A stretch of DNA of 64,000 nt, taken from positions 124,001 to 188,000 of the forward strand of contig JBDOQK010000033.1 of assembly GCA_040437565.1 (NCBI GenBank). The letters are read 5' to 3'. The position numbers and the translations under genes are program-made. Below the pieces are notes generated by a model that was not told where the DNA came from, made no database searches, and saw nothing but the letters and a program-made list of their open reading frames with translations. Position 1 is the stretch's first letter. Every line of letters starts with the position of its first letter. Positions 31,098 to 41,551 of this stretch are shown here, piece after piece. Origin of the DNA: Albugo candida (Eukaryota; Oomycota; Peronosporomycetes; Albuginales).

Positions 31098-34000
31098 ATG
31101 AATAGAGTCGCTATTTCGTGGACGGGTCAATCGATTCAGAAGCTTGCATTATATCGACGGCGTCATAATCCCATCCCATTACTCTCTTTGGAACATATTC
31201 CATTTCTATTCCTTTATGCGTACGCAATCTCACAATCGTATCACACTATCGGAGAGCCTTATGCGTTCGCACTCGAAGAGTATCAAAGCACGCATCCGAT
31301 CCCTACGACCACATCCGACCTTGCATCGAAAACGCTCTCCCAAGGGCTCGTGCGTGAGGACACAATCAATGCTTCTTCGTCGTCAAACGCGATCTGGGAG
31401 GAAGAAGTACCGCTACCCAATCCATACCTTCCGGCGATCGGCCCACTTCTCTTCTTAATCGGAACGCTCCTTTCGCATGCTTTAATTATACTCTTGCAGG
31501 TTTGGTTTGTTCGCGTACGTGCATGGGTCCATTTCACATCAGTCAACACGCTGGAAGAAGCCGCTTTTGTCGTCATTCAACCTCGGGCTTACCGGGGCAA
31601 AAGTGACATTGTACCGCTACAATCAGATTTGATCCATGGCGAGAAATTTTATTATTTCATGTTTCAAAAGCATAAATATATCGCTCGCGTTGGCGTATCG
31701 AGTGATAAAAAAACGGATCAAAATGGTGCATTTATATGTTTCGAAAAGCTAAAGGCACCGACATCGCTCTCCATACAAACGTATGTATCGAGTCGTGGGC
31801 TACAGACGAAAAGGAGCGATCAAGTCAACCATATCGATCCTTTGCTCCAGCGATACGGTCCGAATGTATTTGAGATCCCTCGACCCAATTTTGTGGATAT
31901 GTTTAAGCAACAATTACTGGAGCCTCTCACAGTCTTCCAGATATTCAGTGTTTGCTTGTATATGCTGGACGAATATTGGCAGTATTCGCTGTTTACACTC
32001 GCTATGATTGTCATGTTTGAAGGTGTCACTGTTATGGGCCGTCTAAAAAATCTGCAAACGCTTTGTGGAATGAGCAATGAAGCTCGTAATGTGTACGTCT
32101 TCCGAGACGGAAAATGGATCATCATCAAATCCGATCGACTTGTGCCCGGTGACATTGTGTCTATCACACGAGACACGAAAGAACAAGAAAACTCGAAAAC
32201 CAGAGCAAATGTGGTTCCATGTGATTGCTTGCTTTTGGATGGCTCCGCTGTGATGAATGAAGCCACACTCACGGGTGAAAGTGTTCCTCAGATGAAAGAA
32301 GCAATTCGGAATAAAATGAATCCTGAAGAACTCGCACAAGCGCTCGATATGAAATCTCTACACAAAGTCCACGTGCTATTTGGCGGAACAACTGTCATGC
32401 AGAGTGATTCACGGAGTACGTCAGAGGAAGGCGACACACGTGCGGGTACAAACATCCCGTGTCCTCCCGATGAAGGATGTACGGCGTATGTCCTTCGTAC
32501 TGGCTTTAGTTCCTCACAGGGAAAACTACTGAGAATGATTGAGTTTTCGAGTGGCAAAGTAAGTGGCAGTTCGATGGATGCAATTGGCTTGGCACTTCTT
32601 CTGCTCGTGTTCGCGTTGATATCGAGTGGTTATGTACTCCACCAAGGAATCGCTCAAAAAGGCAAAATCACATTTGAACTGCTTTTGAGATGCATTCTCA
32701 TCATAACAAGTGTCATTCCCGCTGAGCTTCCGATGCAAACCGCAATGGCTGTCAATAGCGCTTTATTATCGCTTGTAAAGCTGTCGATATTTTGCACAGA
32801 ACCGTTCCGAATTTCGTTGGCTGGAAAAGTTGATATTTGTCTCTTTGACAAAACGGGAACACTCACAACCGATCAATTGACAGCGATCGGTGTCGTCTGT
32901 GACGATGAAATCTCGAGGTCGAAAGACATTGTGGGTCACGTTCCTATGGCAACCGCGAGCTTAGACACGTCACTCGTGCTTGCTGGATGTCATTCTCTCG
33001 TGCAGATTGACGGTAAATTGATTGGTGATCCCGTAGAAGAAGCATCCATCCGCGCGGTCGATTTTGAATATGACTCTCAAAGTCGTCGATATCGTCCGAA
33101 TAAGGAGAAAGAGCGTCATTGGGACGGCAGCGTAGCATGGGAGGGGAAGGATGTATCGATTGATATCCTTCATCGCAACCATTTTGCATCGAAATTACAA
33201 CGGATGAGTGTGCTTGCTCGTGTGCATTTTGGCTCAAATACGTGCATTCGGTCACTGGTGAAAGGCAGCCCCGAGACGATTTTTGAGCTGTTAAAGCCCA
33301 ACACAGCGCCGGATTGGTACTGGCCCACCTACCAGAACATGGCGAAGCGCGGAATGCGTGTTTTAGCACTCGCGTACAAGGATGTTGATTCATTATCGAA
33401 GCAGCAACTTGCTGAAAAACCGCGTGCATGGGCGGAATCCGATTTACAATTTGCGGGATTTGCAGCTTTCCAGTGCCTTGTGCGTAGAGACAGTGCTGAT
33501 ATCATCAAATGTCTGAAAGAGAGCTCTCATGCGGTATCAATGATCACCGGTGATGCCACACTCACCGCTGTGCACGTGTCACGTGAAGTGGGTATCCTTT
33601 CGCGTGCAGCTTTACTTTTGGATGTGAAAGACTCCTCTTCGTCACCCATTTGGACCTTACTCGAGTCGGAGACAACCACTCCAAATCACTTCCACATCGA
33701 TGCATATCAATCTGGCGATTTCGCAAAGCTTTCGAGAAAATATGATTTGTGTCTGAGCGGGAAATCCCTCTCCGTAGCTGCAAAAATCGATCCCGAAAGT
33801 GTGTGGAAACAGCTTCATCACGTTCGTGTATTTGCACGAATGACTCCCGAACTGAAAGAGAATGTATTGACATATTTGAAGAAATCGGGTCATTACACGC
33901 TCATGTGTGGTGACGGTGGAAATGATGTCGGAGCCCTGAAACAAGCACATATTGGCGTCGCGCTATTGAGCGGTTTTGGATCGGCAAATGCCGATAAGAG

Positions 34001-35396
34001 TATCACTGGAGCTTCAAAGTACAAAAAGGAAGTCATCAGTTCGATTGGAAATCGTCAAAGTCTCATGAAACTTCACACTTCGGCGCTCAAGAAATTACTC
34101 GTTCAGAGAAAAATCGATCATTCGAAATGTCGCGAGAAAGAAGATTTGGTCGCGCTTTTGCTCCAAGAAGCTTCGAAAATGACCAAACCGAAAAAGCCGC
34201 AAGTGGTAAAGGCACTCACAACAGAAGAGAAGAAGGAAATGATGAAGAAAAAACAAGCGGAAATAGAAGCAGACGTACGCGCACGTGAAGTTCGAGGAGA
34301 GTCGTTTGCTCGTGTTCGGGCTCTTGCGGCTTTTGCCAAACGAGAGGCAGCAGAAGCAAAACGTCTCAAGCAAGAACGCACCGGTGCTAAAGGTTTTGCA
34401 GCCTTTGCGAATAACGCGGCGATGCAGCAATATATGGATGATTTCGAGGATGGAGAGCTTCCTATGGTGAAACTCGGCGATGCTTCTATTGCATCTCCTT
34501 TCACGTCCAGAGCGCCATCTATCAAAGGCTGTGTCGATATCATCCGTCAAGGCCGATGTGCGTTAGTTACAACGACGCAAATGTATCAGATTCTCGCCAT
34601 CAATTGCCTTATCAGCTCGTATTCCTTATCGGTCTTGTATTTGGATAAAGTAAAGTACTCCAATGCTCAGATGGTGACACTCGGAATTGTATCGACAGTT
34701 GCCAGTGTGACGCTAAGTCGAGCCACTCCTCTGCCCACACTGTCTCCTGTTCGACCATTGACGAGTATTTTTTGCCCAGCGCTTTTTCTCAGTCTGGCGG
34801 GACAATTTGTGCTTCATTTGGGCTGTATGATTTATCTCACCAACCTCGCCAAGACGTACCTCGCAAACGAGTCGATAAGTACGTCGACGAACGCACTCGG
34901 TATTGCTGAATTCAAGCCAAATGTCATGGGAACTGTGATTTTTCTGGTCAATGGAGTACAGACAGTAAGTGTGTGTGCGGTGAATTACAAAGGCCGACCA
35001 TTTATGAAAAGTATGACTGATAATCCCGGGCTTTTGTACTCACTTGGCATCAGTATCGTCGGTGTATTTCTCCTCTGCACGGAAGCATTGCCAATATTTA
35101 ACGAGGTGCTTCAGATTGTACCGATGCCTGATCCACGATTTGCTCGCCAACTGACGTTTATATTGGCGTTGGATGTGTGTGGCGCGTTTGTGTGGGATCA
35201 GATCTGTCTGTTTGTATTTGCTCCCAAGATTTTTATTGCTTCTATTAGAGCAATTACGTTGAGGGATTTATGGCAATCGCTGAAAATGACGGTGATTGCT
35301 TTATTGGTAATTTACGTATTGTCGAATATCGATTATGAAGAAATTGAGCGTCAGCAGCAGCTTATGGAGCAACAGAAACTCGCAGGTACAAATTGA
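31098..35396 (+). CDS. P5A-type ATPase (ATP13A1/Spf1 family)
   Basis: Single-exon, 1432 residues. P5A ATPases sit in the ER membrane and remove mis-inserted transmembrane helices. Visible motifs: TLTGES (A domain), IPAELPMQTAMAVN in TM4 (about residue 541), CTEPFRI, DKTGTLT with the phosphorylated Asp (about 584), KGSPETIFELL, MITGDATLTAVHV, and CGDGGNDVGALKQAHIGVALL (hinge). Several C-terminal hydrophobic segments follow. Two oddities: the TM4 motif differs from the usual PPELPxELxxAVN, and the 985-1140 insertion, which corresponds in position to the Spf1 arm domain, contains a SAP/ARMET-C-like hairpin (LKKLLVQRK then CREKEDLVALLLQ) followed by a charged coiled coil. Family assignment is firm. 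Confidence 0.95.
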   Translation: MNRVAISWTGQSIQKLALYRRRHNPIPLLSLEHIPFLFLYAYAISQSYHTIGEPYAFALEEYQSTHPIPTTTSDLASKTLSQGLVREDTINASSSSNAIWEEEVPLPNPYLPAIGPLLFLIGTLLSHALIILLQVWFVRVRAWVHFTSVNTLEEAAFVVIQPRAYRGKSDIVPLQSDLIHGEKFYYFMFQKHKYIARVGVSSDKKTDQNGAFICFEKLKAPTSLSIQTYVSSRGLQTKRSDQVNHIDPLLQRYGPNVFEIPRPNFVDMFKQQLLEPLTVFQIFSVCLYMLDEYWQYSLFTLAMIVMFEGVTVMGRLKNLQTLCGMSNEARNVYVFRDGKWIIIKSDRLVPGDIVSITRDTKEQENSKTRANVVPCDCLLLDGSAVMNEATLTGESVPQMKEAIRNKMNPEELAQALDMKSLHKVHVLFGGTTVMQSDSRSTSEEGDTRAGTNIPCPPDEGCTAYVLRTGFSSSQGKLLRMIEFSSGKVSGSSMDAIGLALLLLVFALISSGYVLHQGIAQKGKITFELLLRCILIITSVIPAELPMQTAMAVNSALLSLVKLSIFCTEPFRISLAGKVDICLFDKTGTLTTDQLTAIGVVCDDEISRSKDIVGHVPMATASLDTSLVLAGCHSLVQIDGKLIGDPVEEASIRAVDFEYDSQSRRYRPNKEKERHWDGSVAWEGKDVSIDILHRNHFASKLQRMSVLARVHFGSNTCIRSLVKGSPETIFELLKPNTAPDWYWPTYQNMAKRGMRVLALAYKDVDSLSKQQLAEKPRAWAESDLQFAGFAAFQCLVRRDSADIIKCLKESSHAVSMITGDATLTAVHVSREVGILSRAALLLDVKDSSSSPIWTLLESETTTPNHFHIDAYQSGDFAKLSRKYDLCLSGKSLSVAAKIDPESVWKQLHHVRVFARMTPELKENVLTYLKKSGHYTLMCGDGGNDVGALKQAHIGVALLSGFGSANADKSITGASKYKKEVISSIGNRQSLMKLHTSALKKLLVQRKIDHSKCREKEDLVALLLQEASKMTKPKKPQVVKALTTEEKKEMMKKKQAEIEADVRAREVRGESFARVRALAAFAKREAAEAKRLKQERTGAKGFAAFANNAAMQQYMDDFEDGELPMVKLGDASIASPFTSRAPSIKGCVDIIRQGRCALVTTTQMYQILAINCLISSYSLSVLYLDKVKYSNAQMVTLGIVSTVASVTLSRATPLPTLSPVRPLTSIFCPALFLSLAGQFVLHLGCMIYLTNLAKTYLANESISTSTNALGIAEFKPNVMGTVIFLVNGVQTVSVCAVNYKGRPFMKSMTDNPGLLYSLGISIVGVFLLCTEALPIFNEVLQIVPMPDPRFARQLTFILALDVCGAFVWDQICLFVFAPKIFIASIRAITLRDLWQSLKMTVIALLVIYVLSNIDYEEIERQQQLMEQQKLAGTN

Positions 35397-36036
35397 GCGG
35401 ATTAAGGAGCGCGAGTGATTGGGTAGACAGATATTACAGTGATTGTGTGGCTGTAGTTGTGTGTTGCTGACACAATACGTCCCGCAAGTCGTTTCGCACT
35501 CTGTGTGATTAGGATGGTTGTCTCTAACGGAGGTTCGATATGTTTGTTTTACTTTGAGTTTGCAGTCAATTGAGTTTTTATGCAAACATTATTTTGGTAA
35601 CAATTCGAATTTAGCAATCTAACTATCGCCGAAACTTTTGAAAGCGTTATCACTCCCGTAATGTATTTTGAAAGGGAAATTAAAAAAAATTCAATGGAAA
35701 CATGAGCTTAAAGCCACTGATCGAAAGATACATAGCTTTCGACGGGAAAATTGGTGTCGGGACCCCATAAATTTCCTAATAGACTAAATCGCTGCTGACC
35801 GTAATACCATGATGTGCCATTTTTTCATATCTTTCCGTAAATAAATTTACTTTACCATCTGTATGACGTCATTTTAGGCAACACGTTCCTTCCTGGTAAG
35901 TAGCAAACAAGCACCACCCCATGAAGCGTTATTTATCAAACAACTCACTGCAGCCCCACAGTATACAGTCTTATGCAGGAAAATAATATATATTCGATTA
36001 TGTGGTACTTGCTCAAAGCCTTTAACAATTTGCAGC
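35397..36036. other. Convergent intergenic region
   Basis: About 0.6 kb between the P5A ATPase and the secreted repeat protein, both ending here. No gene, tRNA or transposon sequence was recognised. Confidence 0.5.
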
Positions 36037-37689
36037 TTACGGTGGTGTAGTAGAGGAGACTGGCGCGGGATTAGTTGGCGTGGTTGAAGAAGGCTGTCCT
36101 TGTGGCGGGTTGACATTTGATACCGAAGGTGGAAGTGTAGGTGCGTTATTGGGAGTCGGTAGCAATGGAACCGTATTGGTAGGTATCGGTGGAGGTGAGT
36201 CGACAGGAGCGGCTGGCGGAGTCGTATTGACAGGTGGCAATGGGACCGTGTTGATGGGCGTTGATGGAGATGATTCGACTACTGGAAGTTCAATGCCATT
36301 TGAATCGACTGGCCAGACTTGAGATGCTTCAGATGCTCGATGCGTATCCTTGTAACTTTCCGCGACTCTTTCTTCTGCGGCTTGTCTCTCCACTTCTGGA
36401 TTTTCCGATCGCACTGGATAACGATTGTCTCGATAATTAGGTTGCTGAGAACGATCGTCTCTCGCGTATCCATTTGAAGTAGAAGTTGGATACGTATTTC
36501 CCCCATTCCTTCTCATTGCCTGCAATTCTTCAGCCTTGACATCTTCTTCGTCGTAGTTTCTCAGATTTTGTTTGGAGAGTCGGCTATCTTGTAGATCGTC
36601 CTCTTTGTATCTCGGAGCGCCTCTCGGTTGCTTGGGATTGGGATTTTCTTGTTCATTTTCATCCTCCGTATGCTTTTGCGCCTTTATCGGTCCTGTACCC
36701 TCATCGGGATCAGTGTCATCATAGTCGTTTGCTGCCATTTTTCGATTTGACCTTTTATCTTCAGTATTTTCGTCCTCTTGCTCACCAGTGGAATCAGCTT
36801 CCTTTGTACTCTCTTCTGCTCTTTTCTTTTTGTGTGACATCTCTTCACTTTCATCTTTTTGATTATCTGATTCGGAATCATTAGCATCTTCTTTTCTTTT
36901 GTTTCTCTTTGACTCGGAAGTATCCGTTGAATCTTCAGCGGAATCTGTGTCATCATTTTCTTCTTCTGAAGCCTTCCTTTTCGATTTCTTCTTTCCGGAC
37001 TCATCGTCCTGACTGTCATCTCCTTCAGACTCTTCTTCCGATTTCTTTTTCGATTTCTTCTTTCCGGACTCATCGTCCTGACTGTCATCTCCTTCAGACT
37101 CTTCTTCCGCTTTCTTTTTCAATTTCTTCTTCCTAGACTCATCACCTTCTCCAGCTGATTCAGACTCCTCCGAACCTCTGTCCACTCCCTTCTTCTTTGG
37201 CTTCTTCTCCTCTTCATTATTATCTGATGGATCTGACTCATCTTCGTCCGACTTTCTCTTCGATTTTGATTTCTTCGCTTTTACCGTCGGATCATCAGAA
37301 TCATCTTCTACTTCCTCTTCACTTTTGTGTTTTCTCGCACCACTCGATTTATGTTTGTCCGCTGTCTCATCGTCATCCGATGCTGCGGATTCTTCTTTAC
37401 TGGAAGCACGTGCTCCCTTTGTACCCGAATCCGATGAATCATCCTCGGAAGCTCGATTCTTGTGGCGATCTGACTTGCGTGGATGATCATCATTGCTATC
37501 TTCCGCTTCGTCGTCCTTTGCGAGTCTTCGACTTCTCAGGCTTTTGGCATTGTATGTCGACTCCTTCTGACGGAGCGGTAGTTTTAATACTGTGAGAGCT
37601 GTCAATTTACGGTTCTCTTTCAACGCGGAAGCGGCTTCCGTAGCGGCTATTGCGGCGAGAAGTGTGCTCGTGATGACGAAAACTTTCAT
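36037..37689 (-). CDS. Secreted acidic/basic repeat protein with Pro/Thr-rich tail
   Basis: A 550-residue protein from the ATG at 37689; a 19-residue upstream extension is rejected because this Met opens a signal peptide (MKVFVITSTLLAAIAATEA). A short stretch ending in SLRSRRLAKDDEAED follows, which reads as RxLx then acidic residues. The bulk alternates Asp/Glu/Ser and Lys runs, with two near-identical 23-residue units (KKKSKKKSEEESEGDDSQ) between about 36980 and 37120. The C-terminal 150 residues are less charged and end in Pro/Thr/Val-rich sequence (TNTVPLLPT, TPTNPAP). There are no Cys-rich or enzymatic motifs. It resembles 24814-25254 in layout. Secretion is likely; function is unknown. 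Such runs may bind Ca2+ or mimic nuclear proteins, which is speculation. Confidence 0.75.
   Translation of the reverse strand: MKVFVITSTLLAAIAATEAASALKENRKLTALTVLKLPLRQKESTYNAKSLRSRRLAKDDEAEDSNDDHPRKSDRHKNRASEDDSSDSGTKGARASSKEESAASDDDETADKHKSSGARKHKSEEEVEDDSDDPTVKAKKSKSKRKSDEDESDPSDNNEEEKKPKKKGVDRGSEESESAGEGDESRKKKLKKKAEEESEGDDSQDDESGKKKSKKKSEEESEGDDSQDDESGKKKSKRKASEEENDDTDSAEDSTDTSESKRNKRKEDANDSESDNQKDESEEMSHKKKRAEESTKEADSTGEQEDENTEDKRSNRKMAANDYDDTDPDEGTGPIKAQKHTEDENEQENPNPKQPRGAPRYKEDDLQDSRLSKQNLRNYDEEDVKAEELQAMRRNGGNTYPTSTSNGYARDDRSQQPNYRDNRYPVRSENPEVERQAAEERVAESYKDTHRASEASQVWPVDSNGIELPVVESSPSTPINTVPLPPVNTTPPAAPVDSPPPIPTNTVPLLPTPNNAPTLPPSVSNVNPPQGQPSSTTPTNPAPVSSTTPP
36980..37130 (-). repeat. 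69-bp tandem repeat in the secreted acidic/basic protein
   Basis: Two almost identical 69-bp units, with a degenerate third, encode 23-residue acidic/Lys-rich segments. This is a likely site of copy-number change between strains. Confidence 0.75.
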
Positions 37690-38206
37690 TTGGAAAGCAC
37701 GAAAATGAGCGCAAAAAGAGTAAGAAATTTGGTTACATAACCTCAAAAAGGCAACGTGGGATTCTTACAACACAGCAAACATGGAAGAGCACATTTTGAC
37801 GTTATCGATACTTTGTGTATCGACCTACAACGTTGTTAATCGTACGTGCGTTGCATCGCAACTTTTTGTGATCATTTAAGCATCGATCTTTCGCGTAGAT
37901 ATGATTGGTGGGAATAATAACCAATGAATAGTGCCAAATGCGATGCATCGATTGAACGGACAAAATGATCATTTTACTCGGTGGTAAAACGCTGTTGAGC
38001 GATTCATCTTCAGTCTTTGAGAAATAATTTTCATGACAACACGTCCGGAAACGCTTCCCCTATCTGACATCTAGCGTTTTCTTATACCTCAGCCAGTACA
38101 GAGAACAAAAACAGCGTCATACCGAACAGCTTTGACATATGAAAAGCCTTATACTATCAGAAATTCATTACAAACGACGCCATTCCAACCGTTTAACCAA
38201 TGCTTT
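37690..38206. other. Intergenic region upstream of the secreted repeat protein
   Basis: About 0.5 kb with no gene seen. It holds the promoter of the 36037-37689 gene and the 3' flank of the SLC44 gene. Confidence 0.5.
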
Positions 38207-41200
38207 TTATAAAATAGTTTGCCACTTTGGACGCAATTGGCTGTCAATAGAACGGATTAAAGATCGAGGAGCATACACACTTTTCCCCCTTCCACCATGC
38301 AGATTTTCGTCCAGTGTAAAGCATAATAAAAGCACATTGATTGTGGTCTCATATATCTAATAACAGCAATCATTCATAAGCGATTTCATTTCCGAGTAAA
38401 CACGTACGGTCATAAAAGCGGTAGCGATGCTGTACGACATGGAAGCAATTGCTAGCAGCGGTAGAACCGGTGAATACATCTATCAAACAGTTGAGCGCAT
38501 AGAATCCACCTTAAGTAAGAGAATTAAATACCTGACTCGATAGAAACCATGCAATCAAACATGTGGTCGAGCACACTATAAGCTTCCCAATAAACACGGA
38601 AGAATGTCCAATTCGATCGACAGAGCCAAAACGCAGTAAATTTGAAGTCAATAGCGTGAACGCCAGCTGTTTTTCGTACACATTACGTAATGCTCCCATT
38701 TTCTACCACAAAAGCGTACCTTTGCGGATCGGAAGTAGCCGCTTCCTTGGATAGCTGTGATGTACATTGCCTCCTTGCAAAAGTATTTCAGACAGCAGTC
38801 AAAGCACCACACACAACACTGATAGAGAATGTCAGTACTCAGACTCGCCACTATATCATGACACATACACAGCAGCATTTGGCAAAGCAGNNNNNNNNNN
38901 NNNNNNNNNNNNNNNNNNNNNNNNNNNNNNNNNNNNNNNNNNNNNNNNNNNNNNNNNNNNNNNNNNNNNNNNNNNNNNNNNNNNNNNNNNTAGAACGGAT
39001 TAAAGATCGAGGAGCATACACACTTTTCCCCCTTCCACCATGCAGATTTTCGTCCAGTGTAAAGCATAATAAAAGCACATTGATTGTGGTCTCATATATC
39101 TAATAACAGCAATCATTCATAAGCGATTTCATTTCCGAGTAAACACGTACGGTCATAAAAGCGGTAGCGATGCTGTACGACATGGAAGCAATTGCTAGCA
39201 GCGGTAGAACCGGTGAATACATCTATCAAACAGTTGAGCGCATAGAATCCACCTTAAGTAAGAGAATTAAATACCTGACTCGATAGAAACCATGCAATCA
39301 AACATGTGGTCGAGCACACTATAAGCTTCCCAATAAACACGGAAGAATGTCCAATTCGATCGACAGAGCCAAAACGCAGTAAATTTGAAGTCAATAGCGT
39401 GAACGCCAGCTGTTTTTCGTACACATTACGTAATGCTCCCATTTTCTACCACAAAAGCGTACCTTTGCGGATCGGAAGTAGCCGCTTCCTTGGATAGCTG
39501 TGATGTACATTGCCTCCTTGCAAAAGTATTTCAGACAGCAGTCAAAGCACCACACACAACACTGATAGAGAATGTCAGTACTCAGACTCGCCACTATATC
39601 ATGACACATACACAGCAGCATTTGGCAAAGCAGGAGACTGCTACATTGGTGTCCAAATCGTTCCGTTTTGCAAGATTGTGATATACCGAACGCGACGTGC
39701 GGATGAATGGGACAGCTGCCGATGTGAGTGCAAGCGTCCCCAAATGATACGAAAAGGTCGATCGAAGCGCGTATGTGACAGGATCTCTCCATTTGTTGAG
39801 TTTTTTACGTGCTGCCACGTTGTCAAATTCTGAAAAGTACCAAAATGATACTGCTGTTGCAGTGATCATATCGCCGATGGACAGTACAAACGCGATACTC
39901 CAATACATACCCAACAAATGATATAGAAAGAGCCATCGTAATTTCGTGTTCACTTGGAAAGACTCGGTCACCACGTGAATGGTGGAGGGTGAAGACGCAG
40001 CGATTCTGGCAATTCGTGATGTTGTGGTTCCAGCTCCGAAAATGGACAAGCTGACCTGAATTCCCCAACCGTATAACGCTATGATCATGAGAAATATCAA
40101 AAATGGTACCAGGAGAAGTTTCTTCAGCTGCAGTAATACACGCGATGCGTGCGTGATGAAAATTCCAGCCATGAATAAACGCTGGATCATGAATACGACA
40201 ACCAGAAAGAACAACACGGCGCTACAGGATAGAACAACAGCTAACAGTTGCAATGATTGCTTCGTTCTATGGTCGTGGCGGTACGAATACGGGTCCAAAG
40301 AAGCCTGCAAGGAACGATAGCTCCCATAAATGAGAATCGCTTGAACGCCAACCATTGAAATTCCCAACACGACACATCCACAAATTCGAAGAAAAAGAAG
40401 GTAAATAAACGACGTCACTAATGTGATCCCACAGCTAATGAGTAAGATACTCCAACACTGCAAATGATTGGAATCAACACGTGATCTCAAGTAAGAAAGA
40501 GCGCTCACCTCACTCAAAGAGCCCACAAATCGACCGATGGAATCCTGAAACAAAGTCTCGACAAGTTGTTCCGAGCTGACTATCGGAGAAATCAGTGTTT
40601 ATCAATGCGCAAAACGCACACGCACCATCGACAGGAGCACATATATACGCATTTGTATTGGTCGCATACGTTTCGAATTCGACCTCTTCCGTTTCGGTGG
40701 AATCACGTGCTTCCTCGACACTATCAGCGTTAGTAATAGGCAAATCAACTCGTAAAGTATCTCCGTCTTCGTCCGGACACTCGTCGACGCAAACTCCAAA
40801 TTCAGGATTTCGTTCAAGATCGGGAAAATAGAGATACGAGTCTTTATCACAAGTATTTCCTTGGAAATCGACGCTATTGCGTATATATTTCGCAAAGGAA
40901 CGATTGGAATCGCGAGTGAATGCGTAACACGCCAATACAATCATTCCAATCCAATACAAGAAAAACAACACAAGTGCGATGAGATCGGTGCATGATCGCC
41001 TGGTTTTAGGACCTTTGAATCGAGACAGTGTGGAGGAGACAGCACTTTGAGATGTTAATAGCTGTACGTCTTCTTTCTCATCCAATTCGCTGCTTTCTGA
41101 CGATAATTTACGTCCAAATAGTGACACATTTTCGGAATTCACGCGACGGTAATCGCTTGCACGCGGCAACGATCTTATGCGTTGACTCTGTGTGTGTTGA

Positions 41201-41391
41201 AGCGCATTCGTATCAAAAGTCCCAAATTGCGATAACGCCGGCGAGAGCGCATCAATTTCGCGAGAATGCATCACGTCAGACGATGCGGGTTCCATAAAGA
41301 CGCGTAATGGCGACACCGCTAACGGGAAGCCAATTGGACTCGTCTTGATTGGTGTAAAACGAGCAGTTTGGATAGACAATGCGATATTCAT
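38207..41391 (-). CDS. Choline-transporter-like protein (SLC44/CTL family)
   Basis: Seven exons, reconstructed once the duplicated contig end (38248-38890 equals 38991-39633) is counted once: 41391-40626, 40579-40509, 40457-39612, 39561-39463, 39409-39275, 39222-39151, and 39099 running into 38356-38207. Introns are 46-53 nt and the spliced protein is 712 residues. The N-terminal 110 residues are cytosolic and polar. The first membrane helix (LIALVLFFLYWIGMIVLACY) is followed by a Cys-containing extracellular loop, then about nine more helices. Family signatures include the Cys-rich CVWCFDCCLKY, YITAIQGSGYFRSAK joined by splicing to LAFTLLTSNLLRFGSV, and IYETTINVLLLCF. CTL proteins move choline or related amines at plasma or organelle membranes. 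The substrate is not certain. Confidence 0.85.
38248..39633. repeat. Contig-end overlap duplicated around gap 38891-38990
   Basis: Bases 38248-38890 recur as 38991-39633 (643 bp, offset 743) around 100 N. The duplicated block holds the last four exons of the SLC44 gene, apart from its stop codon, and appears twice only because contigs were not merged. Confidence 0.9.
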
Positions 41392-41551
41392 TTAGTCGCA
41401 ATGTATCATAATCGTCACACTGTCACAGCGGTCTCATATCTCAACTGTATAGGGCAACAGCGTGTCAAAAGTGTAAAGCACGAGAAAGATCAGACTATAT
41501 TTGTGAATCGTTCCTGGATTTCGGGCAAGGCATGTGAGAAGAATGTAGAAT

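Noticed and set aside
38511-39442. Duplicated small ORFs (62 and 63 codons) on both strands, as a gene family
   Set aside because: They are pieces of SLC44 exons and introns, or their antisense, repeated by the contig overlap around gap 38891-38990.
39410-39462. A 17-nt intron in the SLC44 gene ending at the first TAG
   Set aside because: An in-phase acceptor 36 nt further on gives a normal 53-nt intron and a better match to the family sequence (SAK joined to LAFTLLTSN).
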